The position numbers and the translations under genes were made by a program. Source: CAZQSL01 sp964595945 (GTDB taxonomy: Bacteria > UBP15 > UBA6099 > JAJRTR01). Taken from it: a stretch of 16,056 nucleotides of DNA. Where the stretch lies: positions 1-16,056 of the forward strand of contig CAZQSL010000088.1 of NCBI GenBank assembly GCA_964595945.1, written 5' to 3'. Positions 1 through 6,528 of the stretch are shown piece by piece. The notes under the pieces are model-generated. The model made no database searches and was not told the DNA's origin. It saw only the letters and a list, made by a program, of their open reading frames with translations. Numbering within the stretch: the first letter of the stretch is position 1; the number at the start of each line of letters is the position of its first letter.

Positions 1-1110
1 CGGATTGCGCTGATCGACATAGTGCACGCGCGCGAAGTGGCGCGGAGCTTCGCCATGGTCAAACAGGGGGCGATGGTCGCGGTCGATCCTCAGACGGGCG
101 GCATACTCGCGATGGTAGGCGGAGTCGATTATTCGTATTCGCGGTACAACCGCGCGTGGCTTTCTCAACGCCAGGTGGGGTCTTCTTTCAAGCCGTTTGC
201 GTATATTACCGCCCTGATGAACGGGCGGAGCATGAATGATACGGTGTCCAATTCGCGATATTGTGTCGCGGGATACTGCCCGAAAAACTACGGCGGGGGA
301 TATGGTGACGGTTCGTCGGTCACATACCGCGAAGCGCTTGTGCGTTCGCTCAACATACCGGCAGTCAGGGTGGGGCAGGAGGTCGGACTCGGTAAGATCG
401 TCGACCTGTGCCGTGACCTCGGGATCACGTCCGAACTCGAAGCGTCGGCTCCTCTGCCGCTTGGCACCGCGGCCATTTCTCCCATACAGATGGCAGAGGC
501 TTACGGCGCCATAGCCAATGGGGGGAAGCGGCTTGCTCCGGCAGCGATCGTGGAAATCCGAAATATGAGCGGCGATGTGATATATTCCAGCAAGCCCGAA
601 AAAGGGCGCCGCGCGATCCCCGTGCGCGATGTCCGGGCAATAGTGCCGGCGATGGAAGATGTCATAAGGCGCGGCACAGGCACAAAAGCGGCGATCGGCC
701 GTCCGGCGGCTGGCAAGACCGGCACGACCAACAACTATCGCGATGCGTGGTTTGTCGGATTTATCCCCAATGTCGCCGCGGCTGTATGGATCGGCAACGA
801 CGACAACGCTCCGTTGTGCTCCAACTTGAAATGTGCTGGCGGCCTGCGTGTCACGGGTGGTCAGGCGCCCGCGCCGATATGGCGGGATTTCATGAAACAT
901 GCCTCTGCCATCAAGGGATTCGCCAATTTTGATTTCATAGACGAAGATGAGCAGTCGCAGGTGCCATCCACAAGTGAGGACGAAACGGGCTTTCTCGATG
1001 AAGCTACCGACACGGCTAATGCCGGTCAGGAGCAGGAAATGCCTGTGGAGGAGCCTGCCCCGGTATACGAAGAGCCACAGCAGGAGGTACCGGGCGGCGA
1101 ATACTGGTGA
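1..1110 (+). CDS. Class A penicillin-binding protein (PBP1A-type), C-terminal transpeptidase part, 5' truncated by window edge
   Basis: This is the transpeptidase half of a bifunctional peptidoglycan synthase, which cross-links stem peptides outside the inner membrane. The frame is open from base 1, so the GTG at 22 is internal and the glycosyltransferase half lies outside the window. All three penicillin-binding motifs are visible: SSFK with the acylated Ser at codon 181-183, SLN at 346-354, and KTGT at 715-726. The stretch around the second motif (PKNYGGGY) and the late VTGGQAPAPIW segment are typical of the PBP1A family. After the transpeptidase domain comes a tail of about 55 residues, rich in Glu, Pro and Gln and probably disordered. 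Five Cys are present, including a CVAGYC pair and a CSNLKC pair, unusual for this family and possibly disulfide-bonded. It ends 25 bp from the convergent glycosidase gene, with no convincing terminator between them. Confidence 0.95.
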   Translation, partial: RIALIDIVHAREVARSFAMVKQGAMVAVDPQTGGILAMVGGVDYSYSRYNRAWLSQRQVGSSFKPFAYITALMNGRSMNDTVSNSRYCVAGYCPKNYGGGYGDGSSVTYREALVRSLNIPAVRVGQEVGLGKIVDLCRDLGITSELEASAPLPLGTAAISPIQMAEAYGAIANGGKRLAPAAIVEIRNMSGDVIYSSKPEKGRRAIPVRDVRAIVPAMEDVIRRGTGTKAAIGRPAAGKTGTTNNYRDAWFVGFIPNVAAAVWIGNDDNAPLCSNLKCAGGLRVTGGQAPAPIWRDFMKHASAIKGFANFDFIDEDEQSQVPSTSEDETGFLDEATDTANAGQEQEMPVEEPAPVYEEPQQEVPGGEYW

Positions 1111-1135
1111 TTACCGCTCTGTACAGGCCGGTACG

Positions 1136-2407
1136 TCATTCACTTCGAGCTGCTTCGTCTGAAAGATTTCTGTTGACGAGATCGATCACGAGGGTGGACC
1201 AGCCGAAATCTTCGGTGCCGAGGCCCTTTCCGGTGAGCGGGTTGTAATATTCGAAAAAACCGCCTCTGTCGACCAGCTTCAGAGTCTTTTCCTTGAGAGT
1301 CTCAGCTGTTTCCGTAAACCCGTATTTCAGCAGTCCCTCGATCGTCAGCCAGTTGGTATTGATCCACGTCGTGCCACGCCAGTAGCCGTTTTCGTCGAAT
1401 TTCGGATAATCGAGCGCAGTCGTGGGGACGGCGTATTCAGTCCAGAATTTTGCCGGATCGGTGATTTCGCCGTGAATGAGTCGCGCCTGCTGCTGATCGG
1501 CGATGCCGGACCACATCGGCAGGAATGAAAACGGGGTCGGGACATGGGAAAAGCGTTCGCGCTGCCCTTCGTCTATCAGGTCGCCGAACACCTGGCGCTG
1601 CGGGTCCCACATCCTTGACTGTACGGCGGCTCTGGTGCGGCTGGCGCGCGATTCGAATTCGTCCGCATCGGAATCGTGCCCGAGCAGCCGCGCAATGCGT
1701 GCCATTGTCATCAGATTGGCGTGATAGTAGCAGTTCATGTCGATGCCCTTGACGAAAAAGGGCGACACTGCCTTCATGCGATCGTTTTTATAGCGCACGA
1801 AATTGAACCGGAACATCACGAGTCCCTTTGTGATGTCGAATTTTTTACGGCTGAAGTTCTCGATTTCAAAAATCGCGTCCCATCGTGGTGAATTGTCGAT
1901 GCCGGACTCCCAGGGATGGTATACGGCGATGAGTCCGTCTCCGTCGGTTTCGCGAGCCGTTTCGAGCCACTTGTAATATCGTTTCATTGGCTCGTAGGTT
2001 GTTTTGAGAAAATCGCGGTCGCCGGTGACCTCAAAAACCTTCATCACGGCCGTTGCTATGATCGGAGGCTGCGTGATGCCAGATGTATCGCGTCCGGTGC
2101 CATGCACGATGCGGTCGCACCGCCAATTCCATCCTATATGCACCATATTGGGGATGCGGCCGTCTGCCCATTGGCCGGAGAGCAGCGACATGATCTCCAT
2201 TTTTGCCGCCTCCGGCTCGTTCCACATCAGGGCAATCGCGTGGAAACAGCTATCCCAGAGCCATTGCCAGTGGTAGAGGGTCGTCGATGGGCAAGTGAAC
2301 TGGTAGTCGACTCCTTGCTTAGTCCGGGTTTTTCTGTTTTTCCTCAAAACGGCACAAGCCTTATCCTCAAGCTGACACTCGATTATTCCCTTGTGGCTGC
2401 GTTGCAT
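1136..2407 (-). CDS. GH63-family glycosidase, mannosylglycerate hydrolase-like (MGH1-like)
   Basis: This is a 423-residue (alpha/alpha)6-barrel glycosidase with no signal peptide, so probably cytoplasmic. Early WQWLWDSCFHA, central ESGIDNSPRWD, late YWRGTTWIN and C-terminal FFEYYNP...GLGTEDFGWS motifs are typical of GH63 and its mannosylglycerate hydrolase branch. Asp171 and Glu386 are the likely catalytic pair. Their spacing of 215 residues is close to that of the Asp/Glu pair I recall for Thermus mannosylglycerate hydrolase (182/396). The length is also close to that enzyme and far shorter than eukaryotic GH63 glucosidase I. Substrate is inferred: mannosylglycerate or glucosylglycerate fits best, but other short alpha-glycosides are possible, and no synthase for these solutes is in the window. 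The ATG is preceded by AGAGAGG at a suitable distance. The gene is divergent from the exported-protein operon and convergent with the PBP gene. Confidence 0.85.
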   Translation of the reverse strand: MQRSHKGIIECQLEDKACAVLRKNRKTRTKQGVDYQFTCPSTTLYHWQWLWDSCFHAIALMWNEPEAAKMEIMSLLSGQWADGRIPNMVHIGWNWRCDRIVHGTGRDTSGITQPPIIATAVMKVFEVTGDRDFLKTTYEPMKRYYKWLETARETDGDGLIAVYHPWESGIDNSPRWDAIFEIENFSRKKFDITKGLVMFRFNFVRYKNDRMKAVSPFFVKGIDMNCYYHANLMTMARIARLLGHDSDADEFESRASRTRAAVQSRMWDPQRQVFGDLIDEGQRERFSHVPTPFSFLPMWSGIADQQQARLIHGEITDPAKFWTEYAVPTTALDYPKFDENGYWRGTTWINTNWLTIEGLLKYGFTETAETLKEKTLKLVDRGGFFEYYNPLTGKGLGTEDFGWSTLVIDLVNRNLSDEAARSE

Positions 2408-2729
2408 GGGAGAGGTCCTCTCTGTCCTGCGCTATCGGCAGGGATGAAGTATATCCGGCTGCTATCCGGCATGCCAATATATATAATGTTAAATTATCCA
2501 ATAACTCATTGCTTGACAAGCCCTCAGAATGGATGATGCTCCACACAAATGGCGAGCTGGATAAGCATGCCGGACCAGAATATGTAATTGGGGGTACACA
2601 AAAGGTGTGATTTGCTATAAAATGTTATCGTCAGTGGCACATCACCGCGTTCGACCGGGTGAATACAAAACGCAACATATAGAAAGCAGGCAGTGCCGCG
2701 GGAAAGGTTTTCGCCGCGTACCATATTTT

Positions 2730-2757
2730 TTGCAAAATTATACTTGCAAAATATTAT
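2730..2757 (+). repeat. 14-bp imperfect tandem repeat overlapping a promoter
   Basis: Two adjacent copies, TTGCAAAATTATAC (2730-2743) and TTGCAAAATATTAT (2744-2757), share their first nine bases. The second copy supplies the -35 element of the promoter called at 2744-2772, so the pair could be a regulator binding site; this role is inferred. Confidence 0.5.
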
Positions 2758-2772
2758 GGACTGCGGTACTAT
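2744..2772 (+). promoter_or_regulatory. Sigma70-type promoter for the exported-protein/PorV operon
   Basis: TTGCAA (2744-2749), a 17-bp spacer and TACTAT (2767-2772) match 4/6 and 4/6 of the consensus with ideal spacing. Transcription would begin near 2779, giving a leader of about 64 nt before the TTG start at 2843. Confidence 0.45.
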
Positions 2773-2842
2773 CAGTTGACGCCCGAACCTAACCACGGGA
2801 TAACTTTTTACAATTTAAGTTCAGAGTCGGGGGGAAAGTCAT

Positions 2843-4621
2843 TTGTTCAAGCATAAGATAACAACAGTAGCGCTGGCGATCGCAGCTATATCTGCACTGT
2901 CATCCATCACGCCGAGGGCCGAGCTCTGCATCCTCAAAAACGGTGAATATACGTTGGCAGGCTCGCCATGCACCGATGCCAAAGAAGGTGACACCATTAC
3001 TGTGGAAGCTATGGTTGGATCACCCATCACACTTGACGTAGTGTTCCAGCAGCCAGCGACCAAAATTCATTTTACCGGCTATCAAATGTTACTCAGATAT
3101 GATCCTGCCAAGCTTGTGTCTCCGACATGTTTTGCGGCTGCAACGTCTTTTCATGCGGGCGACGGCGCGACAACATATTTTTCGGATATGACCGCCATGA
3201 TCGGGCAGCCGCGATGCGCCACTCTGTACAGCACCCTAGTGGAAAACATGCCGGATTATCCAGTCATTCACCAAACATTTGTTAATTTATCGGATACAGA
3301 TCCATATCCTTCGTCAAATCCCAACTTCCTTCTTGACTCCATCGCTTTTGCTTCGCACAATATCGCAAATAGCGAATCTTATGCCGGACTGGAATTTCTC
3401 TTAGAAGGTGGCACCGGCGTGGACGACTCGTCGTTTACAACACTGTTCGATGGTGGTGGCGCGATATCGTTTGACATAATTCCGACAACCGTTGTCGGCG
3501 CCCAGACTCCATGCTCCACAAGCGCGATAAGTGGTGCCGCTGTCACATGTAAAGGCCTCGCAGGCTGTCAACCTGGCGTCGGTGATGCCGAGGCAACCGT
3601 CACGTTTACGAAGCCATCCACATGTGTTGTCGATGGCGCGAGTCAGGCCTGCACGTCAGTTGCAGTCGATGTCAAGAGAGGCGGCACGACCGCAGTCACC
3701 GGCACATGCTCCGGCACGTCGTGTACATATATCGACACGCTCCCGAATGGCGTCGGCACAACGCCGTCATATACCATCACTGCCACCGGTTCGCTCAGCA
3801 CCGGAGGCTGCACTGCCAGCACGGCAAACGCAGCTCCGGCATCGGCATGCAAATGCGGCGAAGCGCCCGCTGTCACTCTCAAGACGCAGGACATACGGGC
3901 CTATGCCAACAGTCCCCTCACTCTTACATTCAACATCACTGATGAAGATAGCGATATACCGTCAGGCATTTCCTCTGTCCTACTGAAATATACCAACTCC
4001 CCTTCGGCTGGTACCCCATCGGTGGTAACAGTGCCGGTAAGCTCCATTTCTTCAAACGGCGACTTTTCGGCCGTCATACCCGCAGGTGGGAATATCGGTG
4101 ATATCCCGACTTACTTCTGGGTCGAAGTCCAGGACGATACCCCTCTCACCGGCACCTATCCTGCCAATTTTGATATAAATAACATTGCGGGCACCGCTGG
4201 ATCCTATGACGTGCTGCTCGCGGACAGATTTTCATTCCTCTCATCATCGGATGACGGCTGTACAGACGACGTCATTTTCTGTCCCAACATAAATCCCTTC
4301 AAGGCCGCCTACGGACAGAAACTGTACGTAAATTTCCGAACAGTCGAAAACTCGGCCCTCACGATGAGAATCTATACCATGGATGGCAACCTCGTCCGGC
4401 AGATTCAAAGCACAGACACAAGCAACAGCGGCAGTATCACCGATTGCGATAACTGCTGCCATTGGACCAAAGGCTGCACCTGGGATGGCACGGTCTATGA
4501 TGGCGGCACCAATCTGGTAACTAACGGACTCTATATTGTCAACTTCCATGCGGTATCGGTAGGCGCGCAATTCCCGAACGCGGAAGCTGATTACACCAAG
4601 GGAATCGTCGTAATGAAATAG
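2843..4621 (+). CDS. Cysteine-rich exported multidomain protein with FlgD-like C-terminal domain
   Basis: I do not recognise a named family for the whole 592-residue protein. Translation from TTG is supported by a GGGGGGAAAG tract at 2829-2838 and by a signal peptide starting at once (residues 1-26, KHK then a hydrophobic core, cleavage near PRA-EL). Residues about 50-215 resemble a cohesin-type beta-sandwich (GYQMLLRYDPAKL at 79-91). Residues 221-338 form a Cys-rich Ig-like segment with ten Cys, and residues about 342-445 another Ig-like domain. Residues about 475-592 resemble a FlgD-like or type-IX-style C-terminal domain (LTMRIYTMDGNLVRQI, WDGTVYDGG, NGLYIVNF, ending GIVVMK). There are 20 Cys in all, including a DCDNCCHWTKGC cluster (534-545) inside the last domain, suggesting disulfides outside the cytoplasm. 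The next gene, a PorV-like barrel, is probably co-transcribed. A surface or secreted role is inferred; the ligand is unknown. Confidence 0.85.
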   Translation: MFKHKITTVALAIAAISALSSITPRAELCILKNGEYTLAGSPCTDAKEGDTITVEAMVGSPITLDVVFQQPATKIHFTGYQMLLRYDPAKLVSPTCFAAATSFHAGDGATTYFSDMTAMIGQPRCATLYSTLVENMPDYPVIHQTFVNLSDTDPYPSSNPNFLLDSIAFASHNIANSESYAGLEFLLEGGTGVDDSSFTTLFDGGGAISFDIIPTTVVGAQTPCSTSAISGAAVTCKGLAGCQPGVGDAEATVTFTKPSTCVVDGASQACTSVAVDVKRGGTTAVTGTCSGTSCTYIDTLPNGVGTTPSYTITATGSLSTGGCTASTANAAPASACKCGEAPAVTLKTQDIRAYANSPLTLTFNITDEDSDIPSGISSVLLKYTNSPSAGTPSVVTVPVSSISSNGDFSAVIPAGGNIGDIPTYFWVEVQDDTPLTGTYPANFDINNIAGTAGSYDVLLADRFSFLSSSDDGCTDDVIFCPNINPFKAAYGQKLYVNFRTVENSALTMRIYTMDGNLVRQIQSTDTSNSGSITDCDNCCHWTKGCTWDGTVYDGGTNLVTNGLYIVNFHAVSVGAQFPNAEADYTKGIVVMK

Positions 4622-4622
4622 T

Positions 4623-4636
4623 ACTCCGATAGGAGT
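4623..4636 (+). other. Small hairpin between the two operon genes
   Basis: ACTCC (4623-4627), a GATA loop and GGAGT (4632-4636) form a perfect 5-bp stem just after the TAG stop of the upstream gene. There is no U-run, so it is unlikely to terminate transcription. It may affect mRNA processing or the expression ratio of the two genes. Confidence 0.3.
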
Positions 4637-4672
4637 CGCCCGAAAACCGGGGTTAACTTAATTAACGTACAC

Positions 4673-4677
4673 AGGAG
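4673..4677 (+). promoter_or_regulatory. Ribosome binding site deciding the start of the PorV-like gene
   Basis: AGGAG lies only 3 nt before the ATG at 4681 but 9 nt before the in-frame ATG at 4687. The second ATG therefore has the better spacing and yields a signal peptide beginning MRRSLIG. Confidence 0.6.
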
Positions 4678-4686
4678 CGAATGCTG

Positions 4687-5571
4687 ATGCGGAGGTCACT
4701 CATAGGACTGATAATTTCGGCGGGATGCCTGGTGCTCGGCTCGGCAGTTGCGAGAGCTGACGCCTCACTGGGATTCCCCACAATCGGTGTGCGCGGCGAA
4801 GCGATGGGTAACGCCTTCGTAGCTGTCGCAAACGATATTAACTCGATCGGATGGAACCCGGCAGGTCTCATGGCGATCGATGACCGCCAGATTCAGGTCG
4901 CGCATTCGGATCTGTACGGGTTTGGCATTGACTACAACTACGTCGCTTATGCGCAGCACCAGTATGGTGTCGGCTGGGCTCATATCGACGCCGGAGACTT
5001 CATCCTCGGTGGCGGCAGCTACACGCAGGATATGTATATTGTTTCCGGAGCGCAACAGATGGACCCGCAGACTACCATCGGCGCTTCGCTCAAATGGCAT
5101 ACGCAGAAGTTTTCTCCGGGAGAAGAATCTGTCGGCACGGGTGAATCATCTGCAGCCACTTCCGATGGTTACTCCATTGACGCGGGCGTCCTGTATAAAG
5201 CTGATGAAAGTACTACGCTTGGCGTAACGGTATATGATCTGCTCGGAGAACTCAAGACGAAAAATTCGACATCCGGTCTCGGCGACAACCTCAAGCCTAA
5301 CATCTGCGTCGGTGTTTCGAGACTATCAAACGACAAGACATCCATCCTCGCGATTCAGCTCTCGAAGCTTGGCGAAGAAACGACCGTTCACTTCGGTGTA
5401 GAAAAGAAAGTACAGGACGAGCTTTTCCTCAGGGCCGGTATGGACAACGAAACCATCACCGCTGGTCTCGGGTTCAGGAGAGACCAGTGGGACCTCGACT
5501 ACTCTTACAAAAACAAACCTTCCACCGGGCTCGACAAGACTCAGAGGTTCAGTGCCACAATGCACTTCTGA
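4687..5571 (+). CDS. PorV/PorQ-like (UPF0164) outer-membrane beta-barrel protein
   Basis: This is a 294-residue protein (296 if the ATG at 4681 is used). A signal peptide (MRRSLIG, hydrophobic core, cleavage near ARA-DA) precedes the hallmark N-terminal motif of the PorV/UPF0164 family: GVRGEAMGNAFVAVANDINS then WNPAGL. The remainder is alternating beta-strand sequence with many aromatic and Gly residues. It closes with strand FSATMHF, whose C-terminal Phe fits BAM-dependent insertion. PorV proteins of type IX systems shuttle or hold cargo with FlgD-like or CTD tails at the outer membrane; relatives in other phyla lack an assigned role. The gene lies 65 bp after the FlgD-tailed exported protein and just before a strong terminator, so the two form one unit. 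That it handles its neighbour is inference. No other type IX genes are in view. Confidence 0.85.
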   Translation: MRRSLIGLIISAGCLVLGSAVARADASLGFPTIGVRGEAMGNAFVAVANDINSIGWNPAGLMAIDDRQIQVAHSDLYGFGIDYNYVAYAQHQYGVGWAHIDAGDFILGGGSYTQDMYIVSGAQQMDPQTTIGASLKWHTQKFSPGEESVGTGESSAATSDGYSIDAGVLYKADESTTLGVTVYDLLGELKTKNSTSGLGDNLKPNICVGVSRLSNDKTSILAIQLSKLGEETTVHFGVEKKVQDELFLRAGMDNETITAGLGFRRDQWDLDYSYKNKPSTGLDKTQRFSATMHF

Positions 5572-5594
5572 TATCGAAAAATGATACGAATTAT

Positions 5595-5625
5595 AAAATC
5601 CCCGCAAGGGGATTTTTTGTTTTAC
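5595..5625 (+). terminator. Rho-independent terminator after the PorV-like gene
   Basis: AAAATCCCC (5595-5603), a GCAA tetraloop and GGGGATTTT (5608-5616) form a perfect 9-bp stem followed by a T-rich run (TTGTTTT), 23 bp after the PorV-like stop. Confidence 0.92.
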
Positions 5626-5661
5626 CTGTTATGCAGTTTTTGAGTTGATTGTCATTATACT

Positions 5662-5679
5662 GAATTTCTATAGAAATTC
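5662..5679. promoter_or_regulatory. 18-bp perfect palindrome upstream of ftsE, possible operator
   Basis: GAATTTCTATAGAAATTC is identical to its reverse complement over all 18 bp. A TATACT hexamer (5656-5661) touches its left end, so the site would cover the start point of a transcript from that -10, although no good -35 is seen. It may be a dimeric repressor site or an RNA hairpin; both are inferred. Confidence 0.45.
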
Positions 5680-5764
5680 CCACTCGCCGTGCGATAGCGC
5701 GATGGGACAGTAGTTCGGCAGGTAAATTCGAATTATTATTCGTACAGCGTGTACCGACGAGTGG
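5680..5764 (+). other. Potentially structured non-coding segment upstream of ftsE
   Basis: CCACTCG (5680-5686) can pair with CGAGTGG (5758-5764), extended by two more pairs after one mismatch. Inside are possible GCCG/CGGC, GAAT/ATTC and GTAC/GTAC stems. It starts directly after the palindrome. I recognise no known riboswitch family, and a chance fold cannot be excluded. Confidence 0.25.
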
Positions 5765-5826
5765 TTTCGTTAGCTGTTCTCCGCGTCGATTTTGACTGAA
5801 CTATTTAATTGTGAATCAACGATGAA

Positions 5827-5834
5827 TATACTAT
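5827..5834 (+). promoter_or_regulatory. -10 element abutting the ftsE start (leaderless-type)
   Basis: Overlapping hexamers TATACT (5827-5832) and TACTAT (5829-5834) match the -10 consensus 5/6 and 4/6. They end 9 and 7 nt before the ftsE ATG, where transcription would begin at or within a few bases of the start codon. No Shine-Dalgarno sequence is present. The -35 region is poor. Confidence 0.4.
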
Positions 5835-5841
5835 TAACATT

Positions 5842-6516
5842 ATGATTACGTTGCAGAGAGTACATCTGATATATCCCGAAGACAGGGTGCATGCACTCAA
5901 AAACATTAACATTACCTTTTACAAGGGCGAGATATGTTTTATGCTCGGGCAGACAGGCTGTGGGAAGTCGTCTCTGCTGAAGCTCATTTATATGGAACAG
6001 ATGCCAAGCAGAGGTCGCGTGATTGTCTTTAACAATGACACTTATGATATTCGGGATTACCAGATGCCTTTCCTGCGCCGCAAGATCGGTGTGGTTTTTC
6101 AGGATTTTAAGCTTCTGCGTCATAAAACGGTCTATGAAAACGTAGCGTTTCCGCTGGAAGTGACAGGTGCTACCAAGTACGAAATACATCGAAAAGTACC
6201 GCAGGTACTCGAACTCGTGGGGCTCGGCGACAAGGTAGACGCATTCCCGGCGGCGCTGTCACGTGGAGAAGAACAACGCGTCGCGATCGCGCGTGCGATA
6301 GTCAACGATCCGCTCATTCTGCTCGCTGATGAACCGACTGGTAATCTCGATCCTGATACTTCATGGGATATCATTCAGCTATTGCTTAGGATACAGAGCC
6401 GTGGCACTACTGTCCTTGTGGCATCACATGACATAAACGTCGTCGAAAAAGCTCGAAAACGAATTGTGAAAATTGATGCGGGAGAGGTCATATACGACGG
6501 CTGTCCGTCGGTCTGA
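5842..6516 (+). CDS. ftsE: Cell division ATP-binding protein FtsE
   Basis: This is the ABC-type ATPase of the divisome FtsEX complex, which couples ATP hydrolysis in the cytoplasm to activation of wall hydrolases in the periplasm. It has 224 residues, normal for FtsE. Walker A is GQTGCGKS (36-43), the Q-loop is VVFQDFKLL (Gln87), Walker B is LILLADE (158-164) with catalytic Glu164, the D-loop is NLD (168-170) and the H-loop His is 196. The ABC signature reads LSRGEEQRVAIARA rather than the usual LSGGEQQRVAIARA, with Arg at position 141. The ATG at 5842 has no ribosome binding site; an adjacent -10 box suggests a leaderless mRNA. A 7-codon ORF (5822-5845) overlaps the start as ATGA but also lacks an RBS. 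ftsX follows after 12 bp. Confidence 0.95.
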   Translation: MITLQRVHLIYPEDRVHALKNINITFYKGEICFMLGQTGCGKSSLLKLIYMEQMPSRGRVIVFNNDTYDIRDYQMPFLRRKIGVVFQDFKLLRHKTVYENVAFPLEVTGATKYEIHRKVPQVLELVGLGDKVDAFPAALSRGEEQRVAIARAIVNDPLILLADEPTGNLDPDTSWDIIQLLLRIQSRGTTVLVASHDINVVEKARKRIVKIDAGEVIYDGCPSV

Positions 6517-6528
6517 CGAGAGGCACTG

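Larger units (their letters stand above)
2408..2842. other. Divergent intergenic region (435 bp)
   Basis: No credible gene is seen. It holds the 5' regions of the glycosidase (-) and the exported-protein operon (+). Near the glycosidase there is an 11-bp-period direct repeat TATCCGGC at 2452-2459 and 2463-2470, with a partial third copy TATCGGC at 2433-2439. An AT-rich tract lies at 2478-2500. TTGACA at 2513-2518 (+) has no good -10 at proper spacing. On the minus strand TTGTCA at 2519-2514 precedes GATAAT at 2499-2494, but with only 14 bp between, so a promoter for the glycosidase is uncertain. The promoter for the plus-strand operon is listed separately. Confidence 0.6.

Noticed and set aside
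1111..1135. Bidirectional terminator between the convergent PBP and glycosidase genes
   Set aside because: Only a weak TACCG/CGGTA pairing with a 12-nt loop and no T-run on either side.
1916..2536. 206-residue plus-strand open frame opposite the glycosidase
   Set aside because: It is antisense to a clear GH63-like gene, has no RBS and shows no recognisable motif.
2513..2541. TTGACA at 2513-2518 as a plus-strand -35 element
   Set aside because: No acceptable -10 occurs at 16-18 bp and the better promoter is closer to the gene at 2744-2772.
2524..2796. 90-residue minus-strand frame in the divergent intergenic region
   Set aside because: No RBS or domain, it overlaps the promoter called on the other strand, and its composition looks random.
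5770..6189. 139-residue minus-strand frame over the ftsE start region
   Set aside because: It overlaps the ftsE Walker A region antisense and has no RBS or family resemblance.
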